Counted from the first letter of the stretch, positions 16,983 to 25,491 are shown. The stretch: DNA of 64,000 bases from Silvimonas iriomotensis (GCF_014645535.1 NZ_BMLX01000004.1:124001-188000); one strand, 5' to 3'. Numbers and translations: made by a program. The notes: generated by a model from the sequence alone, not told the origin.

Positions 16983-18868
16983 GCTGGGCGCCCCCACAAT
17001 CCAATTAGTCTCTCAAGTGAGCCTGACCGGTATGGGTCTAGCATTCCTCGGTCGTCGACCTCAAGTTGAATTTCATTGATTAGCTGTTTATTTTCTGGAG
17101 AAATATCTCCAATTGCGTTCACGACTTCTTTAATTCTGGAAATGATCCTGTCGAAATAATCCGCAAGTTCTTCTGAAGATCTATTCCAACTTTTAGTCGT
17201 ATTGATGACATAGAGACAACTCAGTAATTTTCGAACATCCTTTTCATCTGGGATTACGACGTAATTGCGACAAAATAAACAGCCTTCTGGTTGAGTACAA
17301 TTAGGCGAGATAGGTGCGCTCTTTGAAATTTCCTCAGGGAGTTGAGAGCCGGAACATTCTCCGATCGCGATATCTCTGGCATTATCCAATTTTGCACGAT
17401 TTGATACGATCACGATTTGCCCGAAAAAATCTGTGAGCTCACCGGCAACTTGTGTTCGGGAAGGCCTTCCGTATTTTCGCTTCAGAGTCCTTTCGTCATT
17501 CTGCAGCAGTCTGGAAACCAAATACGAATCAAAATGATCAACACCCCAGACCGACTTAAGTCGACGCCAATCACGGTAGGTAATGTTCTTCAATTCGGAA
17601 CTTAAAAATTTGAGTGATTTGAAATACGAGGAATGTGAGATTATTTTGTTACAGTGATAATGACCATGTTTTTTTCGACCAGATTGAAAAAAAAGATAGT
17701 TGCAAGATTCATGAGGTTGGAAGAAGCTTCTAATTTCTAAATATTTTTTAAAAATAGGCAATATTTGTGTCGCCAAAACAAAGTGTACTTCTTTTCTATT
17801 GGCTCGATATTTTATGCTTTTGAAGCGGGCCGGCCCATTGGTTACCTTGTATTCACCAATCCACGGTAGTTCGAATACGTTCGCTGGATTCATTGCAGTT
17901 ACGGCAATAAAAATGTCCAGAAACGCCCAAATTGCTATCTGAGCGAAATGCATTCTTGTGCGGTGACGAGGGTCGGAATTGGCTTCGTCTAAATCCTTTT
18001 GGGTGGATTTGACGAGTTTTCTTGCTTCTGATTTGAATCTAAAGAGATGTGCAATTTCATCAACAGTTCGGATTCTATATTCCTCTTTGCAGTAAACATT
18101 GTCTGCAAATGTGCTTTCACGGTTATGCCATTTCAAAACAGGGTGTTGAGGAATTATGCATATTTTTTGGGGTGCTCCGGATTCTTCGATCTGGATGTTC
18201 AGAGCGTGTGGAAATGGTTTGAAATTTATCAAAAAATCATACAATTCATTAAATAGCGATACCGAAGTTCTAAGTCGATCTCCAAACTGCGAGAGCGCAT
18301 ATTTTAGTTCAACAGGCCTTTCTGATGTAGACTCGGTGGATAGCAATTCCAATTTTCCGCGGAAATCTTCCTCTTCCCAAATAAACTCCAACGGATTCAA
18401 ACATTCAAATTGTAAGCCTCTGCCATAGACAGCAGAAATTTCTCCTGCGACAATTCTTTTTTTAACAAATTGGAAGTACTTTTCTGCAGCAAGCAATGCG
18501 TCGTCAGATGAAACCAAAGGATTTGGAAAACTATTTCTATCAGTCCAGTGACAAAAAGTGATGAAACTGTGTGCTTCACTTCTGATGGTATACTCTCGCT
18601 TTCCAGCCTTCTTTTGTTGATAAATATAGTTTGCATATCTTTCAACAGCCGCTATACGGCGAATGTCGAGAGATTCGTGCATTACCATTGCAGCTAATGC
18701 ATTTCTCGATCGATAAGTGGGCGCAACGTCTGCAAAGCAAATTCTGCCGACGTCTAGCTTTTGACGAATTTCTGGAAAGACGATTACAAGATCTTTGATG
18801 GCATCGAGACCAATAGGTGGCACTTCACCTATGGTCATTAAATTTGGAGTTCGTTTACAATATTTCAT
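16979..18868 (-). CDS. Recombinase-like protein with degenerate catalytic site (second of trio)
   Basis: The 629-residue protein starts one base after the stop of the first recombinase (TAGtATG) and overlaps the third by ATGA. The region ITYRDWRRLKSVWG...LLQNDERTLKRKYGRP aligns by position with the HxxR...H...Y part of tyrosine recombinases. The expected His residues are Tyr and Gln, so catalysis may be lost. A Cys motif (NCTQPEGCLFCRNYVV) near residue 545 looks like a zinc site. Such partners in recombinase trios are thought to be structural or DNA-binding subunits. The sequence is AT-rich throughout. Confidence 0.65.
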   Translation of the reverse strand: MKYCKRTPNLMTIGEVPPIGLDAIKDLVIVFPEIRQKLDVGRICFADVAPTYRSRNALAAMVMHESLDIRRIAAVERYANYIYQQKKAGKREYTIRSEAHSFITFCHWTDRNSFPNPLVSSDDALLAAEKYFQFVKKRIVAGEISAVYGRGLQFECLNPLEFIWEEEDFRGKLELLSTESTSERPVELKYALSQFGDRLRTSVSLFNELYDFLINFKPFPHALNIQIEESGAPQKICIIPQHPVLKWHNRESTFADNVYCKEEYRIRTVDEIAHLFRFKSEARKLVKSTQKDLDEANSDPRHRTRMHFAQIAIWAFLDIFIAVTAMNPANVFELPWIGEYKVTNGPARFKSIKYRANRKEVHFVLATQILPIFKKYLEIRSFFQPHESCNYLFFQSGRKKHGHYHCNKIISHSSYFKSLKFLSSELKNITYRDWRRLKSVWGVDHFDSYLVSRLLQNDERTLKRKYGRPSRTQVAGELTDFFGQIVIVSNRAKLDNARDIAIGECSGSQLPEEISKSAPISPNCTQPEGCLFCRNYVVIPDEKDVRKLLSCLYVINTTKSWNRSSEELADYFDRIISRIKEVVNAIGDISPENKQLINEIQLEVDDRGMLDPYRSGSLERLIGLWGRPA

Positions 18869-18869
18869 A

Positions 18870-20288
18870 CTATTGAAAAAGCGAACACGGACTAATCAAG
18901 TTATGTAGAAAATCATCATATTCTTCTTGAATGGAAAGAATAAGTTCTCTATTTTCTTTATAGTTTAGATAGAGATCTGTAGTAGACCCGAGTTTGTGAC
19001 CCATTCGAACTCTTACATAATTCCTTGCCATTTCGAACGTCATTTTCCCTTGCTTCACAAGTTCCATGCAGTAGTTAGATAAAAGCATTCCGCCAGTTGC
19101 TCTTAAATCATGAAGCGTATAACTGTAGTTCTTCCCAAATTCTTTTCTCATTAGAGGCAGGATGCGATCTTTCACGTACTGTCTGACAGTTTCTCCTTTT
19201 TTGGCCTGAGCATTTTTTGCACCCTCTTTAAATAATGCCCTATCTTTTTTTCTTTCATAATAGGGGCACCCCCTATTGGTGAGAAATACTAGATTTCTGA
19301 CCGATATATCTGCCTTTTTCTCCCTTTCTTTGGCTCGTGGACTATTAATATATATTTGAAATAATAAATATATTTCCCTCGGCATATACAGGACTATCTG
19401 CTTGTCTTTTTTTGTGTCGACGGAAGTGCCTTTCCCTGCAGTCATTCTAATTTCACGTTCATCATTTCTTGGAGGCCTTAGAAATTTATCTTTATCAAGG
19501 GTAAGAATCGTTTGGGTTCTAGCGTTGCAAAAAATCAAGCCGAGATGAATTATTATCATCTCAGGATTGCCAAGATCAAATAATATTCGCAACAGAATAT
19601 TCAACTCATTTTCTGGGAGGGGGCGAAGCCTTCCCCCGTCTTTAATTTCTTCGGTATAGGGGTCGTCTTGTTTGGCAATTTTAAGGGAGACGTCGGTTGA
19701 AACAACCTTTACCAACCTGCTATTTACAGAGTTTGAATTTCCGTATTCGATATAAACATCTACTGTTTCCCAAGGCGGATATTCAGGTTGGATTAGTGAA
19801 TTATTTATGGCCCACGTATAGAACGTAATCACGTTTCTAACTTTGCGCTTTCCGGTAGATGCCGCTATTTCTCCTAAATCAATTTTTTGAATAATGTGAT
19901 TGCGGTACAAATAGGTTGGTCTGTAGAATTTTGACTTATGGAATTTGTCCCAATCTATTTCTTCATCATCCAGATACCTCCTAAAATCAGCTAAATCAGA
20001 GGCTATAGATTGGCAAGTATCTATCTGATGAGTTTGATTGACTGCATTACCAAATCGTTCGATGAGGTAGATGGTCGCGGGACGCCAGATTTCGCCGCTT
20101 TTGCCTATGACGATCGGGGCGTGATTGAAACTATTGTTGGTAAGGTTGTGGGACCTTACGTCCAGGAGTTCGCGCTTATAGCGGAGAGCACCTGTGTGGT
20201 CGGGGAGTATGGACTCAGGATTGAGATCGCTAGCAGTGGTGAGCTGCAATCTCGGCAACAGAAGTCTTCTGGCTTGCGACTTGGACAT
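18870..20288 (-). CDS. Tyrosine recombinase (first of trio)
   Basis: This 472-residue integrase has the best-preserved catalytic site of the trio: Arg in NARTQTILTL, the HxxR box LHDLRATGG, His in RMGHKLGSTT and the Tyr nucleophile in DLYLNY. An N-terminal SAM-like core-binding domain (SIASDLADFRRYLDDEEIDW) precedes it. ATG at 20288 follows GGGAGGAAAG. It is promoter-proximal in the four-gene chain. Three tandem recombinases recall the published RIT and gamma-mobile-trio elements, but the sizes (472/629/670) differ from RIT and I cannot assign a named class. Confidence 0.82.
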   Translation of the reverse strand: MSKSQARRLLLPRLQLTTASDLNPESILPDHTGALRYKRELLDVRSHNLTNNSFNHAPIVIGKSGEIWRPATIYLIERFGNAVNQTHQIDTCQSIASDLADFRRYLDDEEIDWDKFHKSKFYRPTYLYRNHIIQKIDLGEIAASTGKRKVRNVITFYTWAINNSLIQPEYPPWETVDVYIEYGNSNSVNSRLVKVVSTDVSLKIAKQDDPYTEEIKDGGRLRPLPENELNILLRILFDLGNPEMIIIHLGLIFCNARTQTILTLDKDKFLRPPRNDEREIRMTAGKGTSVDTKKDKQIVLYMPREIYLLFQIYINSPRAKEREKKADISVRNLVFLTNRGCPYYERKKDRALFKEGAKNAQAKKGETVRQYVKDRILPLMRKEFGKNYSYTLHDLRATGGMLLSNYCMELVKQGKMTFEMARNYVRVRMGHKLGSTTDLYLNYKENRELILSIQEEYDDFLHNLISPCSLFQ

Positions 20289-20351
20289 CTTTCCTCCCGA
20301 CGAGGAACTCTACTGTGTCCATATAGCAAACTTTAGAATAATGACAAGGAA

Positions 20352-20720
20352 TCAGAAACTTATGTGTACGTCCGGATCGGTCACGAAGGCAATGACCGTG
20401 GTGCCGTGTTTCATCGGGCCCGGCTCACGGGTGACTGCGCCGCCCTTTTGACGAACCGCCTCACAGGTCGCGAAAATATCATCGGTTTCCAGTGCGATGT
20501 GGCCATAGCCGTTACCCAGATCGTAATGGTCCGTATCCCAGTTATGGGTCAGTTCGATGACCGAGGTATCGCTTTCGTCACCATAGCCGACAAAAGCCAG
20601 GGTGAATTTGCCTTCCGGATAGTCATGCTTGCGCAAAAGGCGCATGCCCAGGACGTCGGTATAAAAGGCAATGGAACGATCAAGGTTGCCAACGCGCAGC
20701 ATGGTGTGTAGCAAACGCAT
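20352..20720 (-). CDS. gloA: Lactoylglutathione lyase GloA, 3'-truncated by island insertion
   Basis: Residues 1-117 match glyoxalase I (methylglyoxal detoxification: hemithioacetal to S-lactoylglutathione). The metal ligands His5, Glu56 and His74 are present, with VGYG and [25 protein letters not shown] conserved. The expected end GYKIEL(I) is replaced by VHISF and a stop: the fourth metal ligand, Glu122, is a Phe and is the last residue. The change coincides with the edge of the AT-rich recombinase island, so the gene was cut by insertion. The enzyme is probably inactive unless another copy exists. ATG at 20720 has a GGAG site. Confidence 0.85.
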   Translation of the reverse strand: MRLLHTMLRVGNLDRSIAFYTDVLGMRLLRKHDYPEGKFTLAFVGYGDESDTSVIELTHNWDTDHYDLGNGYGHIALETDDIFATCEAVRQKGGAVTREPGPMKHGTTVIAFVTDPDVHISF

Positions 20721-20867
20721 GGATAATGACTCCGTGTATATCAGTGTATGAACCGCCCTCAAACAGGGCTTGCCCGGACGATATCAGGCCAGCGCGTACC
20801 GGGCCATGTAAATTGATAACCAATCACAATCTGGCTGGTGCCGATTCAATAAACAAGGAAGATCTCC

Positions 20868-21809
20868 ATGAGTTCCCCGCAACGTGTCGCCCTGATTGGC
20901 GAGTGCATGATTGAACTGCAGGAAGAAAGCGGCGGTCTTTTGCGGCGAACCTTCGGCGGCGACACGCTGAACACGGCGGTTTATCTCTCGCGCCTGCTGC
21001 AAGCCCAGCCAGTGCAAGTCGATTACGTCACCGCGCTGGGCGACGATCCGCACAGCGCGGATATGTTGTCTGCCTGGCAGGCAGAAGGCATCAAGACCGG
21101 CCTTGTGCAGCAACTCAAAGGGCGCGTGCCGGGGCTGTACATGATTCAGGTCGATGACACGGGCGAGCGCCATTTCAGCTACTGGCGCGATACCAGCGCC
21201 GCCAAAGCGTACTTCGAGGCCGGGGTCACGCCACTGGAGGCTGAACTGGCTGGCATCGACGTACTTTATTTCAGCGGCATCAGCCTGGCGATCCTGCCGG
21301 AGGCCGGCCGCGAACGGTTGTTGCAGGCTGCCACCACATTGCGGGCCCGCGGTGGCAAAGTCATCTTCGACAACAACTACCGTCCCCGCCTGTGGCGTGA
21401 CGCTACCGAAGCCCGCCACTGGTACCAGCGCGCCTATGCCGGCTGCGACATCGCCCTGATCACCCTGGACGACGATATCGCCATGGCCGCGACGCCAGTT
21501 TCCGCCGAACAAGCCCTTGCCAGTGCGCTGGCGCTGCCGGTGGCAGAAGTGGTAGTCAAGCAAGGCGGCAGCGATACCATCGTGCGCCTGGCTGGCCAGC
21601 CGCCCCAATCCATCAAACCCACGCGCGTTGAAAAAGTGGTTGATACCACCGCGGCAGGTGACTCGTTTGGCGCAGGCTATGTCGCCGCCCGCCTGACCGG
21701 CCACACCCCGGCCCAGGCCGCTGCCACCGGCAACACGCTGGCCGGAACGGTGATCCAGCACCGGGGTGCCATCATTGCCACACAGGCCATGCCCAACATC
21801 AAACTGTAA
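20868..21809 (+). CDS. kdgK: 2-dehydro-3-deoxygluconokinase (PfkB family)
   Basis: The 313-residue protein is a PfkB-type sugar kinase. The substrate-binding opening (ALIGECMIELQEESGG, FGGDTLNTAVYLSRL) and the residues GERHFSYWRDTSAAK match KdgK, which phosphorylates 2-keto-3-deoxygluconate before KDPG aldolase. The C-terminal signature VDTTAAGDSFGAGYVA supplies the catalytic Asp and anion hole. ATG at 20868 follows AAGGAAG. It stands alone between the gloA remnant and tRNA-Lys. Confidence 0.9.
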   Translation: MSSPQRVALIGECMIELQEESGGLLRRTFGGDTLNTAVYLSRLLQAQPVQVDYVTALGDDPHSADMLSAWQAEGIKTGLVQQLKGRVPGLYMIQVDDTGERHFSYWRDTSAAKAYFEAGVTPLEAELAGIDVLYFSGISLAILPEAGRERLLQAATTLRARGGKVIFDNNYRPRLWRDATEARHWYQRAYAGCDIALITLDDDIAMAATPVSAEQALASALALPVAEVVVKQGGSDTIVRLAGQPPQSIKPTRVEKVVDTTAAGDSFGAGYVAARLTGHTPAQAAATGNTLAGTVIQHRGAIIATQAMPNIKL

Positions 21810-21827
21810 AAAAGTGCGTCAAGGCGC

Positions 21828-21856
21828 TTGACAGGGTAGGAATGCCTATATAGTAT
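21828..21856 (+). promoter_or_regulatory. tRNA-Lys promoter
   Basis: Consensus TTGACA (21828-21833), a 17-bp spacer and TAGTAT (21851-21856) lie 12 bp before the mature tRNA 5' end. Confidence 0.8.
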
Positions 21857-21868
21857 TGCGGGCTCGTT

Positions 21869-21944
21869 GGGCTGTTAGCTCAGTTGGTAGAGCAGCGGAC
21901 TCTTAATCCGTAGGTCGAGTGTTCGAGCCACTCACAGCCCACCA
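21869..21944 (+). tRNA. tRNA-Lys (anticodon CTT)
   Basis: A full cloverleaf is visible: acceptor GGGCTGT/ACAGCCC, D-arm GCTCAGTTGGTAGAGC, anticodon loop CTCTTAA with CTT at 21902-21904, T-arm GAGTGTTCGAGCCACTC, and encoded CCA. It is the attachment site of the integrative element that follows, and remains intact after integration. Confidence 0.97.
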
Positions 21945-21993
21945 GCGAATACAAGCACTTAGGCCACTCTGCAAAGAGTGGCCTTTTGCTTTT
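21904..21993 (+). repeat. Attachment repeat, left copy (tRNA-Lys 3' half)
   Basis: Ninety bases, from the anticodon loop through CCA and the tRNA terminator, are repeated exactly at 29,040-29,129. These are the direct repeats expected from site-specific integration into a tRNA gene. Just upstream, GGACTCT also matches but the right copy is one T shorter. Confidence 0.92.
21961..21993 (+). terminator. tRNA-Lys terminator
   Basis: GGCCACTCT-gcaa-AGAGTGGCC hairpin followed by TTTTGCTTTT; duplicated with the att repeat at 29,097-29,129. Confidence 0.85.
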
Positions 21994-22000
21994 GTGTCGT

Positions 22001-22027
22001 TGTGTAGGCACTGTGTAGGCAAATTTT
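22001..22027 (+). repeat. Integrase arm-site-like repeat, left end
   Basis: TGTGTAGGCA CTGTGTAGGC followed by AAATTTT is matched at 24 of 27 positions by 28,885-28,911 at the other end of the element. It contains two GTGTAGGC units. Paired short direct repeats just inside both att sites are typical arm-type binding sites. Confidence 0.65.
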
Positions 22028-22050
22028 GATCACCATTTGCCTCAATAATG

Positions 22051-22266
22051 TCAGGGCAATTGCTTCAGACACTCGCGCAAATAATCACGCACCAGCCTGA
22101 ATGTATTCTTCTGCTGTGCTGAATACAGGCCGTGCTTCCAGGCATTTCCAGAACTCTTCTTTTTCCCCTCGTTTGTCTTGGGCCCGGTTGATTTTAGCCA
22201 CGGTGCCCAGCATTTCACTCGGCTTGCCTGTAGAGCACGTTGCTCTGGTGTGCGTACGTAGCCCAA
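22051..22266 (-). CDS. Small conserved island protein (WxPWxxSTGPxT motif)
   Basis: A TTG start at 22266 with AAGGAAA upstream gives 71 residues. The segment VKCWAPWLKSTGPKTNEGKK followed by a SSGNAWKHG segment is a recurrent signature of small proteins from proteobacterial prophages and islands. Function is unknown; the basic, Trp-rich character suggests nucleic-acid contact. It is the gene nearest attL. Confidence 0.6.
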   Translation of the reverse strand: MGYVRTPEQRALQASRVKCWAPWLKSTGPKTNEGKKKSSGNAWKHGLYSAQQKNTFRLVRDYLRECLKQLP

Positions 22267-22448
22267 AAAGATTTCCTTGACGTGATAGTTCGTTTGTCCG
22301 GAATCGTGAATTTTCGGGAGTCAGGAAGTTTCCATTGTGAGCCTGAATAGGCGCCAGAGTGGGTTGGTTTGGCGCGCGGGGTGACTGCTGCGGGGGTGGT
22401 TGCGGTTATCAGTCCGGCAACCACCCCGTTGCGCCAGCTATTAGAGAA

Positions 22449-24419
22449 TCAAGGTGCAGCAATCGGGAACCAGAAGTCGAACTTGTCGAAGTAGGTCACC
22501 AGTTCATTGAATTTGGCCTTGTCGCCATCAAACTTCACTTCGCCGGTTTCAGACAGATTGCCCAGCTTCAACTGACCCAACGCAATCTTGTCCAGGGTAC
22601 TGCGGTTCAGCGTGATGGTCGCATCAGCCCCGCTTGGGTATTGCTTGTCCTTGCCATACCCCAACACCCCATTCTCTGCATACAAAGTGAACTTCTCTTT
22701 GGTATCCGGGAAAATCAGGTTGAAGTGGTAAGTGTGATTGCCCAGCTTCGGCCCGTTGAAATGCACCCCTAGGAAATCCAGGAACATTTCTGTGGTCATG
22801 CCACGGATGATGTCCGGTGAACTGGTGTTGGGGGTGGCGGCTTTCTGGATGCCGTTGCGCAACTCTTGCGCGCCAGAGAGGTAAAAGTCCCGGGCCGGGC
22901 CCGATTCTGCCTGGTAGCCCATTTGTTCCAGCGCATCGGCTTCCAGATTTTTGGCGGCCTGGTTGTCGGGCAGGGCAAACACGATCTTGTTGGTAATGGT
23001 GGCGGACCAGCGATAATCACCCTTGTTGAAGGCGTCTTTGGCGGACGACATCATTTTGTCCACGCCGATCATTTCTACATACTTTTTGCTTTCTTCCACC
23101 GGCGGCAGCGGGTTCAGGTTGGCCGGGTTGCCGTCCCACCAGCCTTGGTAGAACTGGTAGGTAGAACGCACGTTGTGCTTCAGGTCGCCGTAATAACCCC
23201 GGTTGTAGAACTCTTTGGCCAGGCCATCGGGCAGCACAAACTGGTCTGCAATCTCGTGCATGGTGAGGCCTTCGTTGGCCATGCGCAGCACTTGATCGTT
23301 GATGTATTTGTACAGATCACGCTGGTCTTCCAGGTGCTTGACCACGCGGTCATTGCCCCACTGTGGCCAGTGGTGGCTGCCCATGGAGACAACGGCGTCT
23401 TTGCCCCACATATCCAGCGTGGTATCCAGCGTTTTGCCCCACTTGGAGGCATCACGCACTTTGGCGCCGCGCATGGTCAAGAGGTTGTGCAGGGTGTGGG
23501 TGGCGTCTTCTGCCAGGTCGATCAGCTTGAACTGCGGGAAGTAAAACAGCATTTCTGCCGGTGCTTCGGTGCCCGGCGCCATCTGGAATTCCACATCCAC
23601 GCCGTCGATGGTCATTTTCTCGCCGGTCTTTTCGATCAGCTTGCTGGGGGCGAACAGGGTAATGGTCCCGGCCGCCGTGGTCAGGCCCAGGCCCGCACCC
23701 ACCGCGCCTTGCGGGTTTTTGGGCAGCAGGTTGCCGTACATGTATGAGGCGCGGCGGCTCATGACGTTACCGGCAAACACGTTCTCGCTGACCGATTCCT
23801 CCATAAAGCCTTCCGGCGCCACCACGGGCACTTTGCCGGCGCGCACGTCTTCTTCTTTCACCACACCACGGATACCCGCGAAGTGATCTACGTGGCTGTG
23901 GGTAAAGATCACGCCGGTAACGGGCAGGTTTTCTACCTTGGCGTTGATCAGATCCAGCGCGGCTTTGGCGGTTTCTACAGAGGTAAGTGGGTCAATCACA
24001 ATCCAGCCGGTTTTGCCCCGGATAAAACTGATGTTGGCCAAGTCGATATTGCGGACCTGGTACACGCCATCGACGACCTTGAACAAGCCGCGCACAGACA
24101 GCAGTTGTTCTTGCCGCCACAGGCTCGGGTTTACCGTATCCGGTGCCGGACCTTGTTGCTTGAGAAAATCGAACTGCGAGAGATCAATGACGGTATTGCC
24201 CTTGGCACCTTTGATCACTGGCGAGGGCAAATCAGCAATGAAGCCGCGTTTGACGTCATCAAAATCCTGCTTGTTATCAAACGGCAGGTAGTCCAGCAGC
24301 TTCTGGTTCTCTGCCTTGGTGAAACTGGTTGCTGGCTTGGGTCCTTCAGCCAGGGCATTGGCCAAAGCGAGCATCATGGTAAGCGGTAGTACGGAACGGC
24401 GGAGTGAAAAGCGGGACAT
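22449..24419 (-). CDS. sdsA: Linear primary alkylsulfatase (SdsA/BDS1-like)
   Basis: ATG at 24419, after GGGGAAA, opens a signal peptide (MSRFSLRRSVLPLTMMLALA). The mature enzyme is a metallo-beta-lactamase-fold alkylsulfatase with zinc motif THSHVDHFAG near residue 175, followed by the acidic partners APGTEAPAEMLFYFP and the MGSHHWPQWGND box. The C-terminal third is the dimerisation and SCP2-like substrate-binding region (TTEMFLDFLGVHFNGPK). It releases sulfate from SDS-like alkyl sulfates in the periplasm. At 656 residues it is close to Pseudomonas SdsA1. It sits inside the tRNA-Lys element and is probably metabolic cargo. Confidence 0.93.
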   Translation of the reverse strand: MSRFSLRRSVLPLTMMLALANALAEGPKPATSFTKAENQKLLDYLPFDNKQDFDDVKRGFIADLPSPVIKGAKGNTVIDLSQFDFLKQQGPAPDTVNPSLWRQEQLLSVRGLFKVVDGVYQVRNIDLANISFIRGKTGWIVIDPLTSVETAKAALDLINAKVENLPVTGVIFTHSHVDHFAGIRGVVKEEDVRAGKVPVVAPEGFMEESVSENVFAGNVMSRRASYMYGNLLPKNPQGAVGAGLGLTTAAGTITLFAPSKLIEKTGEKMTIDGVDVEFQMAPGTEAPAEMLFYFPQFKLIDLAEDATHTLHNLLTMRGAKVRDASKWGKTLDTTLDMWGKDAVVSMGSHHWPQWGNDRVVKHLEDQRDLYKYINDQVLRMANEGLTMHEIADQFVLPDGLAKEFYNRGYYGDLKHNVRSTYQFYQGWWDGNPANLNPLPPVEESKKYVEMIGVDKMMSSAKDAFNKGDYRWSATITNKIVFALPDNQAAKNLEADALEQMGYQAESGPARDFYLSGAQELRNGIQKAATPNTSSPDIIRGMTTEMFLDFLGVHFNGPKLGNHTYHFNLIFPDTKEKFTLYAENGVLGYGKDKQYPSGADATITLNRSTLDKIALGQLKLGNLSETGEVKFDGDKAKFNELVTYFDKFDFWFPIAAP

Positions 24420-24672
24420 CGTATTTCCCCATGTAATTGTCCCCGCCTCCCTGGGCATTTGCTGCCTCTCGCTACGGGAACCCAGCCACACGGTGCATGG
24501 CGGTTGAGTGGAATGTGACGGCACAGGTCTTGCCGACAAACCAGATTAGGAAATACTTGGGGTTACGACTACTTCTTTTACAATCCAAAGAAAGACAATG
24601 GAAAGCAAGAGAAAGCTAAAAGAGCTGTCGCTTGCCCACTCCCTCGCCAAAATGAAGCAAATCGGTAGCGGG

Positions 24673-25275
24673 CTAGTTTGTGGATGACTTCGACATTTTC
24701 ACTGACAAAGGATCTACGAGGGCAAGTGGAGGTTGGGTCGCCAGTAACCTGGCATCTGCCTGTGTGGAGCTACCCGGTGAAGATGGGACAGCGTTATTGA
24801 TTTGTTGCGGCCCTTGCGCAATGTTTGTCTGCCGCACAAATGAAACTGGATGCGGGTTTTTCAGGGCCGCTAGTGCTTCGATGGTTGCGCGACTCTGGGC
24901 CTGCGCTTTCAAAGCCAGACGGGTCAACAGGTCCACCTGGCTTGGTATTGTGTTTTCAGAAGCACGGAGGGCAAAGTTGTTGAACATGATGTCCAGCGTG
25001 CTCAACTGACACAGCAGAGTAGCCTCCAGCAGCGACGTGTCCTGTTGTGCAATGGCGTTTACTTGGGCATCTAACTGGGCCAGGTAGGCAGTTGGATCAG
25101 CAGTCTGGTTGAGGGTGGTGTAGGCCAGCGCTGTGGCGATTGACCGCATTTGCGGGGTGGCCAGCACCCTTGCTAGAGCATCTTTTAGGGCCTCATTCTC
25201 TTTCAGGACAATTTTCATCGCCTGGGTTTGCAGGGGGTCGGCTGCGGTGTCTTTCGGTTGGATGGCCGTAGTCAT
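24673..25275 (-). CDS. Conserved genomic-island protein of unknown function
   Basis: With ATG at 25275 (GAGG upstream) the product is 200 residues, helical and Ala/Leu/Gln-rich. The central segment EALAALKNPHPVSFVRQTNI, then AQGPQQINN, is a motif I know from unnamed proteins of betaproteobacterial islands and plasmids. The N-terminus MKIVLKENEALKDALARVLA could form a coiled coil. It follows a nested inverted repeat, which may be its promoter or operator region. No function can be assigned. Confidence 0.65.
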   Translation of the reverse strand: MTTAIQPKDTAADPLQTQAMKIVLKENEALKDALARVLATPQMRSIATALAYTTLNQTADPTAYLAQLDAQVNAIAQQDTSLLEATLLCQLSTLDIMFNNFALRASENTIPSQVDLLTRLALKAQAQSRATIEALAALKNPHPVSFVRQTNIAQGPQQINNAVPSSPGSSTQADARLLATQPPLALVDPLSVKMSKSSTN

Positions 25276-25405
25276 GGTTGCCTCGGATATTGAAATCACA
25301 TACAGCGCCAGCACCGGTAGTCTTTATCAACTGCCCTAGACCCTTGCTGGTATGGTAACAATATTTAAGGTGGCAGTTTTTCCCCGCCTGGCGAGACCAA
25401 ATAAC

Positions 25406-25481
25406 CCGCGATTAGAGCAATTTATTGCCTCCTGAATGCTAAACAGGAAATTCAGGGGGCCTTGAATTGACCTAATCGCGG
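25406..25481. repeat. Nested inverted repeat in the integrative element
   Basis: A perfect 10-bp repeat CCGCGATTAG/CTAATCGCGG (25,406-25,415 and 25,472-25,481) encloses a second, GCCTCCTGAAT/ATTCAGGGGGC (25,427-25,437 and 25,450-25,460, one mismatch). The 76-bp structure lies in an intergenic gap between the winged-helix gene and the unknown island gene. It could be an origin, an operator or a structured RNA leader. Confidence 0.7.
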
Positions 25482-25491
25482 AGGTAGGCGG

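Larger units (their letters stand above)
14469..20374. mobile_element. Three-recombinase genomic island inserted in gloA
   Basis: The segment is strongly AT-rich between about 15.0 and 20.35 kb against GC-rich flanks. It encodes three long tyrosine-recombinase-type proteins in tight tandem plus one small lipoprotein gene. Its right edge interrupts the gloA reading frame near 20,374; the left edge is placed by a possible gloA tail at 14,454-14,468 and is less certain. No terminal inverted repeats were evident by eye. Confidence 0.65.

Noticed and set aside
14970-20288. Naming the recombinase trio as a RIT or gamma-mobile-trio element
   Set aside because: Order is similar, but protein lengths differ from RIT and I cannot confirm the gamma-mobile-trio families without a profile search.
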